From Sphingobium amiense (lineage in GTDB: Bacteria; Pseudomonadota; Alphaproteobacteria; Sphingomonadales; Sphingomonadaceae), in the NCBI RefSeq assembly GCF_003967075.1, contig NZ_AP018664.1, forward strand, positions 1,674,001-1,738,000: DNA of 64,000 nt, read 5' to 3'. The notes under the pieces are model-generated. The model was not told the DNA's origin, searched no databases, and was given only the letters and a program-made list of their open reading frames with translations. The position numbers were made by a program, and so were the translations under genes. This document shows, piece after piece, positions 35,147-45,164 of this stretch; the first letter of the stretch is position 1, and each line of letters opens with the position of its first letter.

Positions 35147-38100
35147 ATGCGACATTTTCTGGCCACCACGGCCATCGCCCCGGCGCTGGCGGCGATCAGC
35201 CTTGGCCAAGCCCAGGCGGTCACCACCATCGGTTCATCGACAAGCACGCCCGTCAAGACATCGACCGCCGCCAGCGGCAGCCCCGACAGCATCACCATCA
35301 GCTCCGCCGGCTCCGTGACCCTGACGAGCGGCACCGCCGTCACGATGGACAGCAACCACGCCGTGACGAATGCGGGCACGATCACCATCAACGATGCCGA
35401 CAATGCGACCGGTATCCTCGCAGCGCCGGGCACGAACGGCGCGATCACCAACAGCGGCACGATCACGCTGACGGAAAACTACACCGCGACCGATACAGAC
35501 AATGACGGCGATGTCGACGGTCCCTTCGCCAAGGGCACCGGCCGCAACGCCATCTGGGTGCAATCCGGCGCGGCGCATACCGGCGCCATCGACCATAGCG
35601 GCACCATCTCCATCGAGGGCAACCAGTCGGCGGGCATCCGCATCGACAGCGCGCTCATCGGCAACCTGTCCACCAGCGGCACGACCAATGTGGTGGGCGA
35701 CAACAGCTATGGCGTCCTGGCCCATGACGTGACCGGCAATGTCACCCTGCGCGGCACGACCAGCGTCGCGGGCGCGAACAGCGTCGGCGCGGCGCTGCTG
35801 GGCAATATCGACGGCGCGCTCAAGATTCAGGGCGCGATCGTCAGCACCGGCTATCGCAGCACGACACGCCCGACCGACGTGACGAAGCTCGACGCCGACG
35901 ATCTGCTGCAGGGCGGGTCGGCGGTCGTCATCGCGGGCAATGTCAGCGGCGGCGTGATCTTCGACATTCCCCCGACACTGGATTCCACCAAGCCGGACGT
36001 CGACAATGACGGCCTGACCGACGCGACCGAAGGCTCGGCCTCCGTCATCACCTATGGCAAGGCGGCGGCGGTGCAGGTCGGTTCGGCGACGCAGGCGACC
36101 AGCATCGGCGCGGTCGCGGCGGGCGGCACCGGCTATGGCATGATCGTGAACGGCAGCGTCGCGGGATACGGGATCTACGACGGCGTCGACGCCAACGGCC
36201 TCGCCATCGGCGGCCTCGGCGGCGCGGTGACGGTCGCCAAGGGCGTGCAGATCAAGGGCGCGGTAGGCGCCGTTTCCTACGACAGCAACGCCATTGGCCT
36301 TCGCGTCGGATCGGGCGCGAATGTCGGCGCCATCGACGTCAGCGGCACGGTCGGCGCGACCGGATCGGCGACCACCGGCACATCGGCCCGCGCCATCGTC
36401 ATCGACAGCGGCGCGACCGTCAACAGCATCAGCGTCAGCGGCACGGTCGGCGCGACGGCGCTCGACACGACCAAGGGCACGGCGATCGCCATCGTCGACA
36501 ATGCGGGCACCGTCTCGTCCCTCTCCAACAGCGGCAAGATCAGCGCTGCGGGCGGCCTGACCAACACCGCCATAGACCTGCGCGCCAACGGCACGGGCGT
36601 CACGCTGACGCAGGCGCTGGCCTCCTCCACCGCCACCGCGCCGTCGATCACCGGCGACATCTATCTGGGGTCGGGCAGCGACAGCGTCAGCATCGCGGCG
36701 GGCGGTGTCACCGGCAAGATCGACTTTGGCGCAGGCAACGACGCGCTGGCCCTGTCCGGCTCGTCGGCGATGACCGGGGGCGTCGCCTTCGGGGCAGGCA
36801 CGTCCACCCTCAGCCTCGCCGACACGGCAAAGCTGACCGGCGACGTCGATTTCGGCGGCGGCGCGGGCACGCTGACGCTGGGCGGCACATCGGCGCTTAA
36901 GGGCGCGATCGGCAATGCGGGCAATGTCGCGGTGACGCTGAACGGCGGATCGCTGATGGCGACCAACACCGGCACCGTGGCGCTGGCCTCGCTCACCGCC
37001 GGATCGACGTCCAGCATCGGCGTCACTGTCGATCCGTCGAAGAGCGCCAGCACCGTCTACACCGTGGCGGGCGCGGCGACCTTCGCCAGCGGATCGCAGG
37101 TCAAGGTCAATCTGACGCAGGTCAAGGGATCGGCGGGCGACTATGTAATCGTCCGCGCCGGATCGCTGACCGGCAGCCCGACCGTTTCGGCCACCACCAC
37201 CCTGCCCTATATCTTCAAGGGCAGCACCAGCAGCGACTCGGTGGCGGGCACCGTCACCCTGTCCATCGCGGCAAAGACCGTGGCGGAACTGGGGCTGAAA
37301 GGATCGACGGCCAGCGCCTATTCGGCGATCTTCAACGCGCTGGACAATGACGCCGCCGTCGCCAACGCCTATCTCGGCATCGCGGACGGCATCACGCTGA
37401 CCGCCAATCTGCGCCAGATGCTGCCCGATCATGCGGGCGGCACGTTCGAGGCAGTCACATCCGGCTCGCGCGCAACGGCACGCATCCTGTCCGACCCCAA
37501 CGGCATCTACCGCACAGCGGACGGCCGCCTCGGCTTCTGGTTGCAGCAGGTGGGCTTCGGCGGCGCGAAGAGCATCGGCGATACCGCATCCTACGACATC
37601 AGCGGCTGGGGCGCGGGCGGCGGCGTTGAATATCTGACCGACTGGGGCGCGTTCGGCGGCTCCATCGCCTATATCCACGCCAGCGATTCCGCCGGCGCGT
37701 CGCAGAATGCGGTCGATTCCGATCAATATGAGCTGGCGGCGCACTGGCGCGGGCAATGGGGTCCGTTGCAGGCCTTCGCGCGCCTCTCCGCCGCGACCAT
37801 CGCCTTCGACGGCACGCGGCACTTCAACAATGGCGATGTGACCCGCACCGCCGAGGGAAGCTGGGACGGCAAGCTCTATTCGGCGACGGCGGGCCTCTCC
37901 TACCAGCTTCAGATGGGCCGGTTCAGCCTGCGTCCGGCGGCGGGCGTCGACTATTACCGCGTGAAGGAAGACGGCTATGCCGAAAGCGGCGGGGGCGACG
38001 CGTTCGATCTGACCGTGCTCGGCCGCACCAGCGACGAAACGACCGTCAACGGCACGCTGACCGCCGGTTACGATTTCGGCAGCCTCAACCGCGATGACGG

Positions 38101-38350
38101 ATGGTTCCGCATCGAACTGGAAGGCGGTCGGCGGCAGATTGTCGGCGGATCGCTCGGGGCCACCACCGCCTATTTCAAGGGCGGCGACCGCTTCACCCTG
38201 ACGCCGGAAGACCGCACCAACGGCTGGACCGGCCGCGCGCGCCTCTATGGCGGCACCGATACCTTCCGCGTCGGCGGGGAGTTTGGCGCGGAGGAGCAAC
38301 AAAATCACGTCGCCCTTTCACTTCGTGCGACGGTTAATTTCGTGCTGTGA
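35147..38350 (+). CDS. Autotransporter with beta-helical passenger
   Basis: 1067 aa, ATG at 35147 with GAGGAG upstream. Signal peptide 1-24 (IAPALAAISLGQAQA), then a Ser/Thr/Gly-rich passenger with repeated beta-helix turns (ITNSGTITLTEN, VSGTVGATG, SISVSGTVGAT) and an acidic DTDNDGDVDGP insert that resembles a calcium-binding loop. The autotransporter barrel occupies the last 280 residues (GFWLQQVGFGGAKSIG to VALSLRATVNFVL). It lies 103 bp behind the TonB receptor and may be part of its regulon. Not obviously related in passenger to the island autotransporter. Confidence 0.93.
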   Translation: MRHFLATTAIAPALAAISLGQAQAVTTIGSSTSTPVKTSTAASGSPDSITISSAGSVTLTSGTAVTMDSNHAVTNAGTITINDADNATGILAAPGTNGAITNSGTITLTENYTATDTDNDGDVDGPFAKGTGRNAIWVQSGAAHTGAIDHSGTISIEGNQSAGIRIDSALIGNLSTSGTTNVVGDNSYGVLAHDVTGNVTLRGTTSVAGANSVGAALLGNIDGALKIQGAIVSTGYRSTTRPTDVTKLDADDLLQGGSAVVIAGNVSGGVIFDIPPTLDSTKPDVDNDGLTDATEGSASVITYGKAAAVQVGSATQATSIGAVAAGGTGYGMIVNGSVAGYGIYDGVDANGLAIGGLGGAVTVAKGVQIKGAVGAVSYDSNAIGLRVGSGANVGAIDVSGTVGATGSATTGTSARAIVIDSGATVNSISVSGTVGATALDTTKGTAIAIVDNAGTVSSLSNSGKISAAGGLTNTAIDLRANGTGVTLTQALASSTATAPSITGDIYLGSGSDSVSIAAGGVTGKIDFGAGNDALALSGSSAMTGGVAFGAGTSTLSLADTAKLTGDVDFGGGAGTLTLGGTSALKGAIGNAGNVAVTLNGGSLMATNTGTVALASLTAGSTSSIGVTVDPSKSASTVYTVAGAATFASGSQVKVNLTQVKGSAGDYVIVRAGSLTGSPTVSATTTLPYIFKGSTSSDSVAGTVTLSIAAKTVAELGLKGSTASAYSAIFNALDNDAAVANAYLGIADGITLTANLRQMLPDHAGGTFEAVTSGSRATARILSDPNGIYRTADGRLGFWLQQVGFGGAKSIGDTASYDISGWGAGGGVEYLTDWGAFGGSIAYIHASDSAGASQNAVDSDQYELAAHWRGQWGPLQAFARLSAATIAFDGTRHFNNGDVTRTAEGSWDGKLYSATAGLSYQLQMGRFSLRPAAGVDYYRVKEDGYAESGGGDAFDLTVLGRTSDETTVNGTLTAGYDFGSLNRDDGWFRIELEGGRRQIVGGSLGATTAYFKGGDRFTLTPEDRTNGWTGRARLYGGTDTFRVGGEFGAEEQQNHVALSLRATVNFVL

Positions 38351-38450
38351 CGTCTGACAGATGAGCAGGCGGGCCACACCCCATGGACCCTCCCGGTCCG
38401 CCTGTTCCGCCGCGGCACTTATGCCTTCCCCAAAGGCGCCGCGGCCATAA

Positions 38451-38493
38451 AAAGAGGGGCGTCGCCGGTACCCCCGGCGGCGCCCCTTCTTTC
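38451..38493. terminator. Bidirectional hairpin terminator
   Basis: AAGAGGGGCG-TCGCCGG and CCGGCGGCGCCCCTTCTT form a long stem with one bulge, with A-rich and T-rich flanks, placed between the convergent autotransporter and gatB genes. Can serve both strands. Confidence 0.8.
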
Positions 38494-38517
38494 TGTCCGG
38501 GAACGGCGGTCAGGCCG

Positions 38518-40017
38518 TCAGGCGGAAAGCGCCTTCTTCACCAGTTCGTTGACGACCTGCGGATTGGCCTTGCCCTGCATGGCCTTCATCGTCTGGCCGA
38601 CGAAGAAGCCGAACAGCGCTTCCTTGCCGCCCTTATATTGCGCGACCTTGTCCGCATTGTCGGCCAGCACCTTCGCCACCGCCGCTTCGATCGCGCCGGT
38701 ATCTGAGGTCTGCTTCAGCCCCTTCTCCTCGACGATCCTGCCCGGCTTCTCGCCGGTTTCGAGCATGATCTCGAACACCTGCTTGGCGATGGTGCCGCTG
38801 ATCGTGCCGTCGGCGACGAGGGCCAGCAATTCCGCGCCCTCCGCCGCGCTGACCGGGCTGTCCTCCAGGCTCCTGCCGAGGCGATTGAGCGCGCCATAAA
38901 GTTCCGACAGCAGCCAGTTGGCTGAAGCCTTGGCGACATCGCTTTCGCTCTTGCCCTGAATACGCGCGCCTTCCGCCAGCAGCGCCTCGAACCAGCGCGC
39001 GGTATCGGCGTCGGCGGTCAGCGTCGCGGCGTTGTAGGCCGACAGGCCCAGATCCTGCTCGTAACGGCGGCGCTTGGCGTCGGGCAGTTCGGGCAGCGAA
39101 GCCCGGCATTCCGCCAGAAACGCGTCGTCCAGTTCCAGCGGCAGAAGGTCGGGATCGGGGAAGTAGCGATAGTCGTGCGCATCTTCCTTCGACCGCATCG
39201 AGCGCGTCTCGTTCCGGTCCGGATCGTAGAGGCGCGTTTCCTGCACCACCGTGCCGCCCGCCTCCAGCACATCCACCTGCCGGTTCGCCTCATGTTCGAC
39301 CACGGCCATGACGAAGCGGACGGAATTGACGTTCTTCGTTTCCGTGCGCGTGCCGAACGCCTCGCCCGGCTTGCGCACCGAGACATTGACGTCCGCGCGC
39401 ATCGAACCCTGATCCATATTGCCGTCGCACGAGCCGACATAGCGGAGGATCGTCCGCAGCTTGGCGAGATAAGCGCCTGCTTCGGCTGGAGAACGCATGT
39501 CAGGCTTCGACACGATCTCCATCAGCGCCACGCCCGACCGGTTGAGATCGACATAGGAGCGCGTGGGATGCTGGTCGTGCATCAGCTTGCCCGCGTCCTG
39601 CTCCACATGGATACGCTCGATGCCGATGGTCTTGGTGCTGCTGTCGGGGTTCTTCTCGTCGAGCACGATGTCGATCTGCCCCTCGCCCACCAGCGGGTGA
39701 TAGAGCTGGCTGATCTGGTATCCCTGCGGAAGATCGGCGTAGAAGTAGTTCTTGCGGTCGAAGCGCGACCATTTGTTGATCTGCGCGTCGATCGCCATGC
39801 CGGTGCGCACCGCCTGCCGGATGCACTCGCGGTTGGGCACGGGCAGCATGCCGGGCATCGCCGCATCGACAAGGGACACCTGCGTATTCGGCTCCGCTCC
39901 GAAAGCGGTCGCCGCGCCGGAGAAGAGCTTGGCGTTGGACGTGACCTGCGCATGGACTTCCAGGCCGATCACGACCTCCCACTCGCCGGTTGCGCCCTGG
40001 ATTTTGTATGTGCTCAT
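38518..40017 (-). CDS. gatB: Aspartyl/glutamyl-tRNA amidotransferase subunit B
   Basis: 499 aa. Begins with [13 protein letters not shown] and contains [19 protein letters not shown] and [19 protein letters not shown], the GatB catalytic cradle marks, and a C-terminal YqeY-type tail ([21 protein letters not shown]). GatB activates Glu/Asp on tRNA for amidation by ammonia from GatA. Its ATG at 40017 overlaps the stop of the trypco2-like gene (TAATG), so translation is coupled to that gene. Confidence 0.98.
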   Translation of the reverse strand: MSTYKIQGATGEWEVVIGLEVHAQVTSNAKLFSGAATAFGAEPNTQVSLVDAAMPGMLPVPNRECIRQAVRTGMAIDAQINKWSRFDRKNYFYADLPQGYQISQLYHPLVGEGQIDIVLDEKNPDSSTKTIGIERIHVEQDAGKLMHDQHPTRSYVDLNRSGVALMEIVSKPDMRSPAEAGAYLAKLRTILRYVGSCDGNMDQGSMRADVNVSVRKPGEAFGTRTETKNVNSVRFVMAVVEHEANRQVDVLEAGGTVVQETRLYDPDRNETRSMRSKEDAHDYRYFPDPDLLPLELDDAFLAECRASLPELPDAKRRRYEQDLGLSAYNAATLTADADTARWFEALLAEGARIQGKSESDVAKASANWLLSELYGALNRLGRSLEDSPVSAAEGAELLALVADGTISGTIAKQVFEIMLETGEKPGRIVEEKGLKQTSDTGAIEAAVAKVLADNADKVAQYKGGKEALFGFFVGQTMKAMQGKANPQVVNELVKKALSA

Positions 40018-40370
40018 TATTCGTCACGCCCGTTTTCTACGTAGGCTCGGGGTACAGAAAACCTAATGCGGCTGACTGTCGATGTTTCGGAGTGGCCCTC
40101 GCCACCTCCGCTAACGCCGACAGAAAAGACCTGCAGCTTTAGCTTCCCTCCAGCTTGCGCTGATCGCCTCGCCGTAACCGCAATATCGAACTCAATCTCC
40201 GTCGGTGCTTTAAACATGTAACGCCCATTGCCTTTAGGCGAAACGATGGCGGCCGATGTTCTTACATCACCGACACCTGCCATGACGGCGTTTAAAGTTT
40301 CCGAAACAAACAAACGGAGTTCGTTTGCGTCCGCGTCACTTTCAGCGGGGTTATTCATCTCTTCAGTCAT
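40017..40370 (-). CDS. Trypco2-like domain protein within the gat operon
   Basis: 117 aa from ATG at 40370, 2 bp beyond the gatA stop codon position. The pattern [14 protein letters not shown], then [15 protein letters not shown] and [14 protein letters not shown], ending RIRFSVP, matches the trypco2 domain (about 90 residues, known mainly from comparative work on bacterial conflict and signalling systems, where it is fused to or adjacent to peptidases). Codons are more AT-rich than in gatA and gatB, suggesting insertion into the operon. No peptidase partner is seen nearby. The family call is by pattern memory and moderately sure; function unknown. Confidence 0.62.
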   Translation of the reverse strand: MTEEMNNPAESDADANELRLFVSETLNAVMAGVGDVRTSAAIVSPKGNGRYMFKAPTEIEFDIAVTARRSAQAGGKLKLQVFSVGVSGGGEGHSETSTVSRIRFSVPRAYVENGRDE

Positions 40371-40372
40371 GC

Positions 40373-41857
40373 TTACCACCACTTGTCCGGCCGCGCCGCG
40401 AAGCCCGCGCGTTCTTCGATGGCGAGGCTGGCGTTCAGCACCGTCTGTTCGTCAAGCGCCTTGCCGATGATCTGTAATCCGATGGGAAGGCCCGCCGCGT
40501 CCAGCCCGCCCGGCACCGCCATCGCGGGCAGCCCCGCCAGCGAAGCGGGCACTGTGAACACATCATTGAGATACATGGCCAGCGGATCGGCCTGCTTCTC
40601 GCCCAGCGCGAAGGATGCGCTCGGCGCGGTCGGCGTCAGCAGCAGGTCGCACTGTTCGAAAGCCTGCTCGAAGTCGCGGGCGATCAATGCACGCACCTTC
40701 TGCGCCTGCGTATAATAGGCGTCGTAGAAGCCCGCCGACAGCACATAGGTGCCGATCATGATGCGGCGCTTGACCTCCGGCCCGAAACCGGCGGCGCGGG
40801 TCGCGGCATACATGTCCTGCAGGCCCGCGCCATCGGGCAGGTCGCGCTGGCCGTAGCGCACGCCGTCATAGCGCGCGAGGTTGGACGAGGCTTCCGCAGG
40901 GGCGATGATATAGTAGGTCGGCAGCGCATATTTCGTGTGCGGCAGCGACACTTCGATCACATTGGCGCCCGCGTCCTTCAGCCACTCGATCCCGCGATCC
41001 CACAGCGCCGAGATTTCAGCGTTGAGGCCATCGGGGCGATATTCCTTCGGGATGCCGACCGTTTTGCCGCGAAGGTCGCTGGAAAGGTTCGCCTCCCACT
41101 GCGGCACCGGCAGGTCGAGCGACGTCGAATCCTTGGGATCGAAACCGGACATCACCTCCAGCAGGATGGCATTGTCGCGCACCGTGCGCGCCATCGGTCC
41201 CGCCTGATCGAGCGAGGAGGCGAACGCCACGATGCCCCAGCGCGAGCAGCGGCCATAGGTCGGCTTGATGCCGCTGATGCCCGTGAAGGCCGCGGGCTGA
41301 CGGATCGAGCCGCCCGTGTCGGTCCCGGTCGCCGCCGGGCAGAGCCGCGCGGAAATCGCGGAGGAAGAGCCGCCCGACGACCCGCCGGGCGCCAGCGCCG
41401 CATTGTCGCCGCCGCCCCGCCGCCAGGGCGAGATGACATTGCCGAAATAGCTCGTCTCGTTGGACGATCCCATGGCGAACTGGTCGAGGTTGAGCTTGCC
41501 CAGCATCCCCGCGCCCGCCGCCCACAGCTTGCCCGAAACGGTCGATTCATAGGTCGGCATGAAGCCTTCGAGCATGTGGCTGGCGGCGGTGGTCTGGACG
41601 CCCTGCGTACAGAACAGATCCTTCATGCCGATGGGCACGCCGGCCAGAGCGCCCGGCGCCTCGCCCGCCGCCTTCGCCTTGTCGGCGGCGTCGGCCGCTT
41701 CCAGCGCCTTTTCCGGCGTCTCGACGATGAAGGCGTTCAGCGCCTTGGCCGCCGCGACATTGGCGTTGAACGCGCTCGCCACTTCGCGCGCGGAAAAGTC
41801 GCCCGCGCGGAAGCCGTCGCGGATCTCGGCGACCGTCAGATCGGTAAGCTCGGTCAT
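40373..41857 (-). CDS. gatA: Glutamyl/aspartyl-tRNA amidotransferase subunit A
   Basis: 494 aa amidase. Catalytic Lys region [15 protein letters not shown], Ser-cis-Ser region [17 protein letters not shown] and [17 protein letters not shown] are present. GatA hydrolyses glutamine and passes ammonia to GatB, for organisms lacking GlnRS or AsnRS. Its start overlaps the gatC stop (ATGA at 41857). Confidence 0.98.
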   Translation of the reverse strand: MTELTDLTVAEIRDGFRAGDFSAREVASAFNANVAAAKALNAFIVETPEKALEAADAADKAKAAGEAPGALAGVPIGMKDLFCTQGVQTTAASHMLEGFMPTYESTVSGKLWAAGAGMLGKLNLDQFAMGSSNETSYFGNVISPWRRGGGDNAALAPGGSSGGSSSAISARLCPAATGTDTGGSIRQPAAFTGISGIKPTYGRCSRWGIVAFASSLDQAGPMARTVRDNAILLEVMSGFDPKDSTSLDLPVPQWEANLSSDLRGKTVGIPKEYRPDGLNAEISALWDRGIEWLKDAGANVIEVSLPHTKYALPTYYIIAPAEASSNLARYDGVRYGQRDLPDGAGLQDMYAATRAAGFGPEVKRRIMIGTYVLSAGFYDAYYTQAQKVRALIARDFEQAFEQCDLLLTPTAPSASFALGEKQADPLAMYLNDVFTVPASLAGLPAMAVPGGLDAAGLPIGLQIIGKALDEQTVLNASLAIEERAGFAARPDKWW

Positions 41858-42144
41858 TATTCGATCACCTTGGGCACAGCGAAAAAGCCATGTTCGGCCT
41901 GCGGGGCGTTCGCCAGCACCTTGTCGCGCACATCGCCATCGGTGACGACATCGTCACGCAGCCGCTGGTGATTGGGGATGACGGCGGTCATCGGCTCCAC
42001 GCCGGTCACGTCCACCTCGCCCAGTTGCTCCACCCAGCCAAGGATGTTGTTGAGTTCGGGCACCATCGCCTGCGCTTCCGCCTCGCTCACCGAAATGCGC
42101 GAGAGGCTGGCGATCTTTTTCACGGTCTGAAGGTCTATCGACAT
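41857..42144 (-). CDS. gatC: Glutamyl/aspartyl-tRNA amidotransferase subunit C
   Basis: 95 aa. Typical Gat[21 protein letters not shown], then [21 protein letters not shown] and the C-terminal [20 protein letters not shown]. It wraps around GatA and GatB to hold the complex together. First gene of gatC-gatA-(trypco2)-gatB; divergent from the DUF3089 gene. Confidence 0.97.
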   Translation of the reverse strand: MSIDLQTVKKIASLSRISVSEAEAQAMVPELNNILGWVEQLGEVDVTGVEPMTAVIPNHQRLRDDVVTDGDVRDKVLANAPQAEHGFFAVPKVIE

Positions 42145-42266
42145 GGGCCGCCGCTACCACCCGTTCCGGCGCGCTTCAAGCCGCTTTCGCGCCCCTTGCG
42201 CCCACCCCGTTCCTGCGTCAGACAGGAAAGGCTGGACAGCGACGGCACGGGCCGCCGCCGTGGGGA

Positions 42267-43394
42267 GTGAAACTGAAGGTGGCGCGCAAATTCCTGTATC
42301 TGATCGCGACGCTGGTGGTACTGGTGATCGGCGCGCTGCTGATCTACCGGATCTGGGGCACGGAACTGATCCGCATCGCCATGGTCCCGCGGGAGAATTT
42401 CACGCCGATCCAGCCCCTGCCCGCCAACGCTTACGACGACGCTAAGATGTGGATCGCGCGTCCCGACATCCCGAACAATCCCGCGCTCTGGACTCCGGCG
42501 GGCGTCGGGCCGGGCGCATCGGGGCAGAAAGCCGCGATCTTCTTCATTCACCCCACAAGCTACATCACCACCTTCGGCGACGCGCACTGGAACGCGCGGC
42601 TGGAGGACAGGGAGGTCGATGCGACCGCGCGCCGCTTCGTGATGAATCAGGCCAGCGCCTTCAACGGCGCGGGCGCGATCTGGGCGCCCCGATACCGTCA
42701 GGCCAATTATGGCGCCTTCCTGACCGATCAGCCCGCAGGCGATCAGGCTCTGGCGGGTGCCTATCGCGACGTTCGCCAGGCGTTTGCCGCTTTCCTGAAA
42801 GCCAATCCCGCCGGCCCGCTGATCCTTGCGGGACACAGTCAGGGGTCGCGCCATCTGCTGCGGCTGCTGCGCGAGGAGGTTGCGGGGAGGCCGGTGGAGG
42901 ATCGGCTGGCGGCGGTCTATGCGGTCGGCTGGCCGGTATCGGTGGAGGCCGATCTCCCTGCCCTCGGCCTGCCCGCCTGCGCGCGGCAGGATCAGGCGCA
43001 CTGCATCGTAAGCTGGCAGAGCTATGCCGACCCCGCCGATCCCTCCGCCCTGATCGAGACGTTCGAGCGGGGCACGGGCTATGCAGGCAGGCCGCGCAAG
43101 GGCACGCACATGCTCTGCACCAATCCCATCACCGGCGCGTTCAACGGCGCGGCCCCCGCCAAAGCCAACAAGGGCACGCTCGACGCACGCGAGGAAGGCA
43201 AGCCGCCCCGATTGATCGCCGGCATCGTCCCCGCGCGCTGCGACACCAGCGGCGTGCTCAACATCGGAGAGCCGGTGGACATGGGGCCGTTCACGCTGCC
43301 CGGCAACAATTACCATGTCTACGACTACAGCCTCTTCTGGGCCAATGTGCGCGATGACGTGCGAAAGAGGCTGGCGGCCTTCACGCATAAGTGA
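42267..43394 (+). CDS. DUF3089 alpha/beta hydrolase, membrane-anchored
   Basis: 375 aa from GTG at 42267; GTG at 42279 is an equally possible start. An N-terminal membrane helix (about 9-28, FLYLIATLVVLVIGALLIYR) precedes a DUF3089 domain with HPTSYITTFGDAHWNA and the nucleophile elbow GHSQG (189-193). DUF3089 proteins are alpha/beta hydrolases of unknown substrate, common in sphingomonads. Followed 12 bp later by ruvX. Confidence 0.88.
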   Translation: MKLKVARKFLYLIATLVVLVIGALLIYRIWGTELIRIAMVPRENFTPIQPLPANAYDDAKMWIARPDIPNNPALWTPAGVGPGASGQKAAIFFIHPTSYITTFGDAHWNARLEDREVDATARRFVMNQASAFNGAGAIWAPRYRQANYGAFLTDQPAGDQALAGAYRDVRQAFAAFLKANPAGPLILAGHSQGSRHLLRLLREEVAGRPVEDRLAAVYAVGWPVSVEADLPALGLPACARQDQAHCIVSWQSYADPADPSALIETFERGTGYAGRPRKGTHMLCTNPITGAFNGAAPAKANKGTLDAREEGKPPRLIAGIVPARCDTSGVLNIGEPVDMGPFTLPGNNYHVYDYSLFWANVRDDVRKRLAAFTHK

Positions 43395-43406
43395 CAGAGG
43401 GCGCGC

Positions 43407-43880
43407 ATGACGCTCGTGACGACCGACCGCGCCGCCTTCCGCGCCGCGCTGCCGCAGGGCGGGCGGCTGATCGGGATGGATGTGGGCACCAAGACCATCG
43501 GCCTTGCCCTGTGTGACGCCGAATGGACCATCGCCAGCCCCGCCTACACCGTCGCCCGCACCAAATTCGGCAAAGACAAGATCGGCCTTGCCGCCTTCAT
43601 CGAGCAGCAGCAGGTGAAGGGCGTCGTCATCGGCCTGCCGCTCAACCTCGACGGATCGAGTTCGCCGCGCGCGCAGGCGAGCCGGGCCTTCGCCCACAAT
43701 ATCGCAGACCTTGGTCATCCCATCCTCCTGTGGGACGAGCGCTGGTCGACGCAGGCGGTGACGCGAACCTTGCTGGAGGCGGACGCCAGCCGGGCCCGAC
43801 GCGACGAACTGGTGGACAAGCTCGCGGCGAGCTACATCCTGCAGGGCGCGATCGACGGGCTGGTCGCGGGACTGGAGTGA
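43407..43880 (+). CDS. ruvX: Holliday junction resolvase-like RuvX/YqgF
   Basis: 157 aa. RNase H-like fold with [15 protein letters not shown] (residues 23-37), IGLPLNLDG, and the late acidic motif [12 protein letters not shown] and [12 protein letters not shown]. YqgF proteins are linked to 16S rRNA 5'-end maturation and act as resolvase-type nucleases in some species. Close behind the DUF3089 gene. Confidence 0.96.
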   Translation: MTLVTTDRAAFRAALPQGGRLIGMDVGTKTIGLALCDAEWTIASPAYTVARTKFGKDKIGLAAFIEQQQVKGVVIGLPLNLDGSSSPRAQASRAFAHNIADLGHPILLWDERWSTQAVTRTLLEADASRARRDELVDKLAASYILQGAIDGLVAGLE

Positions 43881-43882
43881 CG

Positions 43883-44281
43883 ATGAGAAAAATCTGGGTG
43901 ACAGCCATGGCGGCGCTCTGCACGATGCTGCCCGCAACCGCTTATGCCGGTTTCTACGGCGGCGACGCGCTCTACGAAAGCTGCACGGCGGACAGGGACG
44001 CGAAGGATTACTTCGAGCGGTCCTACGAATGCGTCGGCTATATCGCCGGGGCGGTCGATGCGTTCAACACCACGCGCGAGGCGAACGGCCTCAAAAGCTG
44101 CATCCCCGGCGACGTGACGCTCAACGACCTGCGCCGCACGACGGTGGATTATCTGGGCAAGAACCCCAGGGACCGCGCCGCCAACTCCGCCTCGTCGCAG
44201 GTCTTCGCCGCCATCCGCAAAGCCTGGCCGTGCAAGGCCGCGCCCGCGAAGAAGAAGCTCGCCGCAAGGAAGAAGCGCTGA
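43883..44281 (+). CDS. Rap1a/Tai-like exported small protein
   Basis: 132 aa from ATG at 43883, 2 bp after the ruvX stop, with GGAG upstream. Signal peptide 1-24 (VTAMAALCTMLPATAYA), then a compact domain with SCTADRD, YECVGYIAGAVDAF and an RRTTVDYLGKNP segment and four Cys, resembling the Rap1a/Tai immunity fold (PF18602). The Lys-rich end (APAKKKLAARKKR) is unusual. Family members neutralise type VI amidase effectors, but most sphingomonad copies have no effector nearby; none is seen here. Immunity role doubtful. Confidence 0.72.
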   Translation: MRKIWVTAMAALCTMLPATAYAGFYGGDALYESCTADRDAKDYFERSYECVGYIAGAVDAFNTTREANGLKSCIPGDVTLNDLRRTTVDYLGKNPRDRAANSASSQVFAAIRKAWPCKAAPAKKKLAARKKR

Positions 44282-44285
44282 CGGC

Positions 44286-45164
44286 CTATTCCGTCACCCA
44301 CTGCGCCGAACCGATGCCCTGCGCATAGAGCAGCGCGGACAGATCGCCATGCACGATCTCCGCCGCCGCCGCCGCGCGCGTCTTTGGCTTGGCGTGGTAG
44401 GCAACGCCGAGGCCCGCGCCCTCGATCATCGGAATGTCGTTCGCGCCGTCGCCCACCGCCAGCGTGCGAGCGCGGTCGATGCCCGACGCGATCGCGGCTT
44501 CCAGCTCCGTCCGCTTGCGCGCCGCATCGACGATGGGCGTCGCGACCGTCCCCGCGAGCGCACCGTCGGCGATGTCCAGCACATTGGCGACATGCGCGTC
44601 GAAGCCGATCTCTCCCGCCACCGGCCCGGTGAAACGGGTAAAGCCGCCCGACACCAGCAGCGTCCGCGCGCCCCGCGCCTTCATCGTGCGGACGAGCGCC
44701 TTCGCGCCCGGCATGATCCTCACCCGCTCGATCCGGCAGCGGTCGATGGCGTCGGCGTCCAGCCCTTTCAGAAGCGCCACCCGTTCCCGCAGCGCGCCCT
44801 CGAACCCCAGTTCGCCGCGCATCGCCCGCTCGGTGATCTCGGCTATCTGCGGTTTGATCCCGGCATAGTCGGCCAGCTCGTCGATGCACTCGACCGTAAT
44901 CATGGTCGAATCCATGTCCGCGATCAGCAGTTCTTTCTCCCGGATCGCGACGGGCTGGACGATCACGTCGATCCCCTGCCCCAGCCCCGTCAGAGCGGAG
45001 CGGGCGGCGACCGGCTCTGCCGCGAAGAACAGGTCCGCCGCCTTGCCCGCGTCCAGCCACTCGCTGCCTTCGCTCTGGCACCCCGCTTCGTTCAGCCGGT
45101 CGGCGGCCTCGGCAATATCCCCCTGCCCCATGGAGCCACTTGCCACTAAGGTCGCGACGAACAT
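44286..45164 (-). CDS. serB: Phosphoserine phosphatase
   Basis: 292 aa. HAD-family motifs: DMDST (83-87, nucleophile Asp), SGGFTRF with the motif II Ser, and [19 protein letters not shown] for motifs III/IV. The N-terminal 75 residues are a degenerate regulatory region. Last step of serine synthesis. Its start codon at 45164 overlaps the divergent miaA start, so both promoters must lie inside the other gene. Confidence 0.96.
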   Translation of the reverse strand: MFVATLVASGSMGQGDIAEAADRLNEAGCQSEGSEWLDAGKAADLFFAAEPVAARSALTGLGQGIDVIVQPVAIREKELLIADMDSTMITVECIDELADYAGIKPQIAEITERAMRGELGFEGALRERVALLKGLDADAIDRCRIERVRIMPGAKALVRTMKARGARTLLVSGGFTRFTGPVAGEIGFDAHVANVLDIADGALAGTVATPIVDAARKRTELEAAIASGIDRARTLAVGDGANDIPMIEGAGLGVAYHAKPKTRAAAAAEIVHGDLSALLYAQGIGSAQWVTE

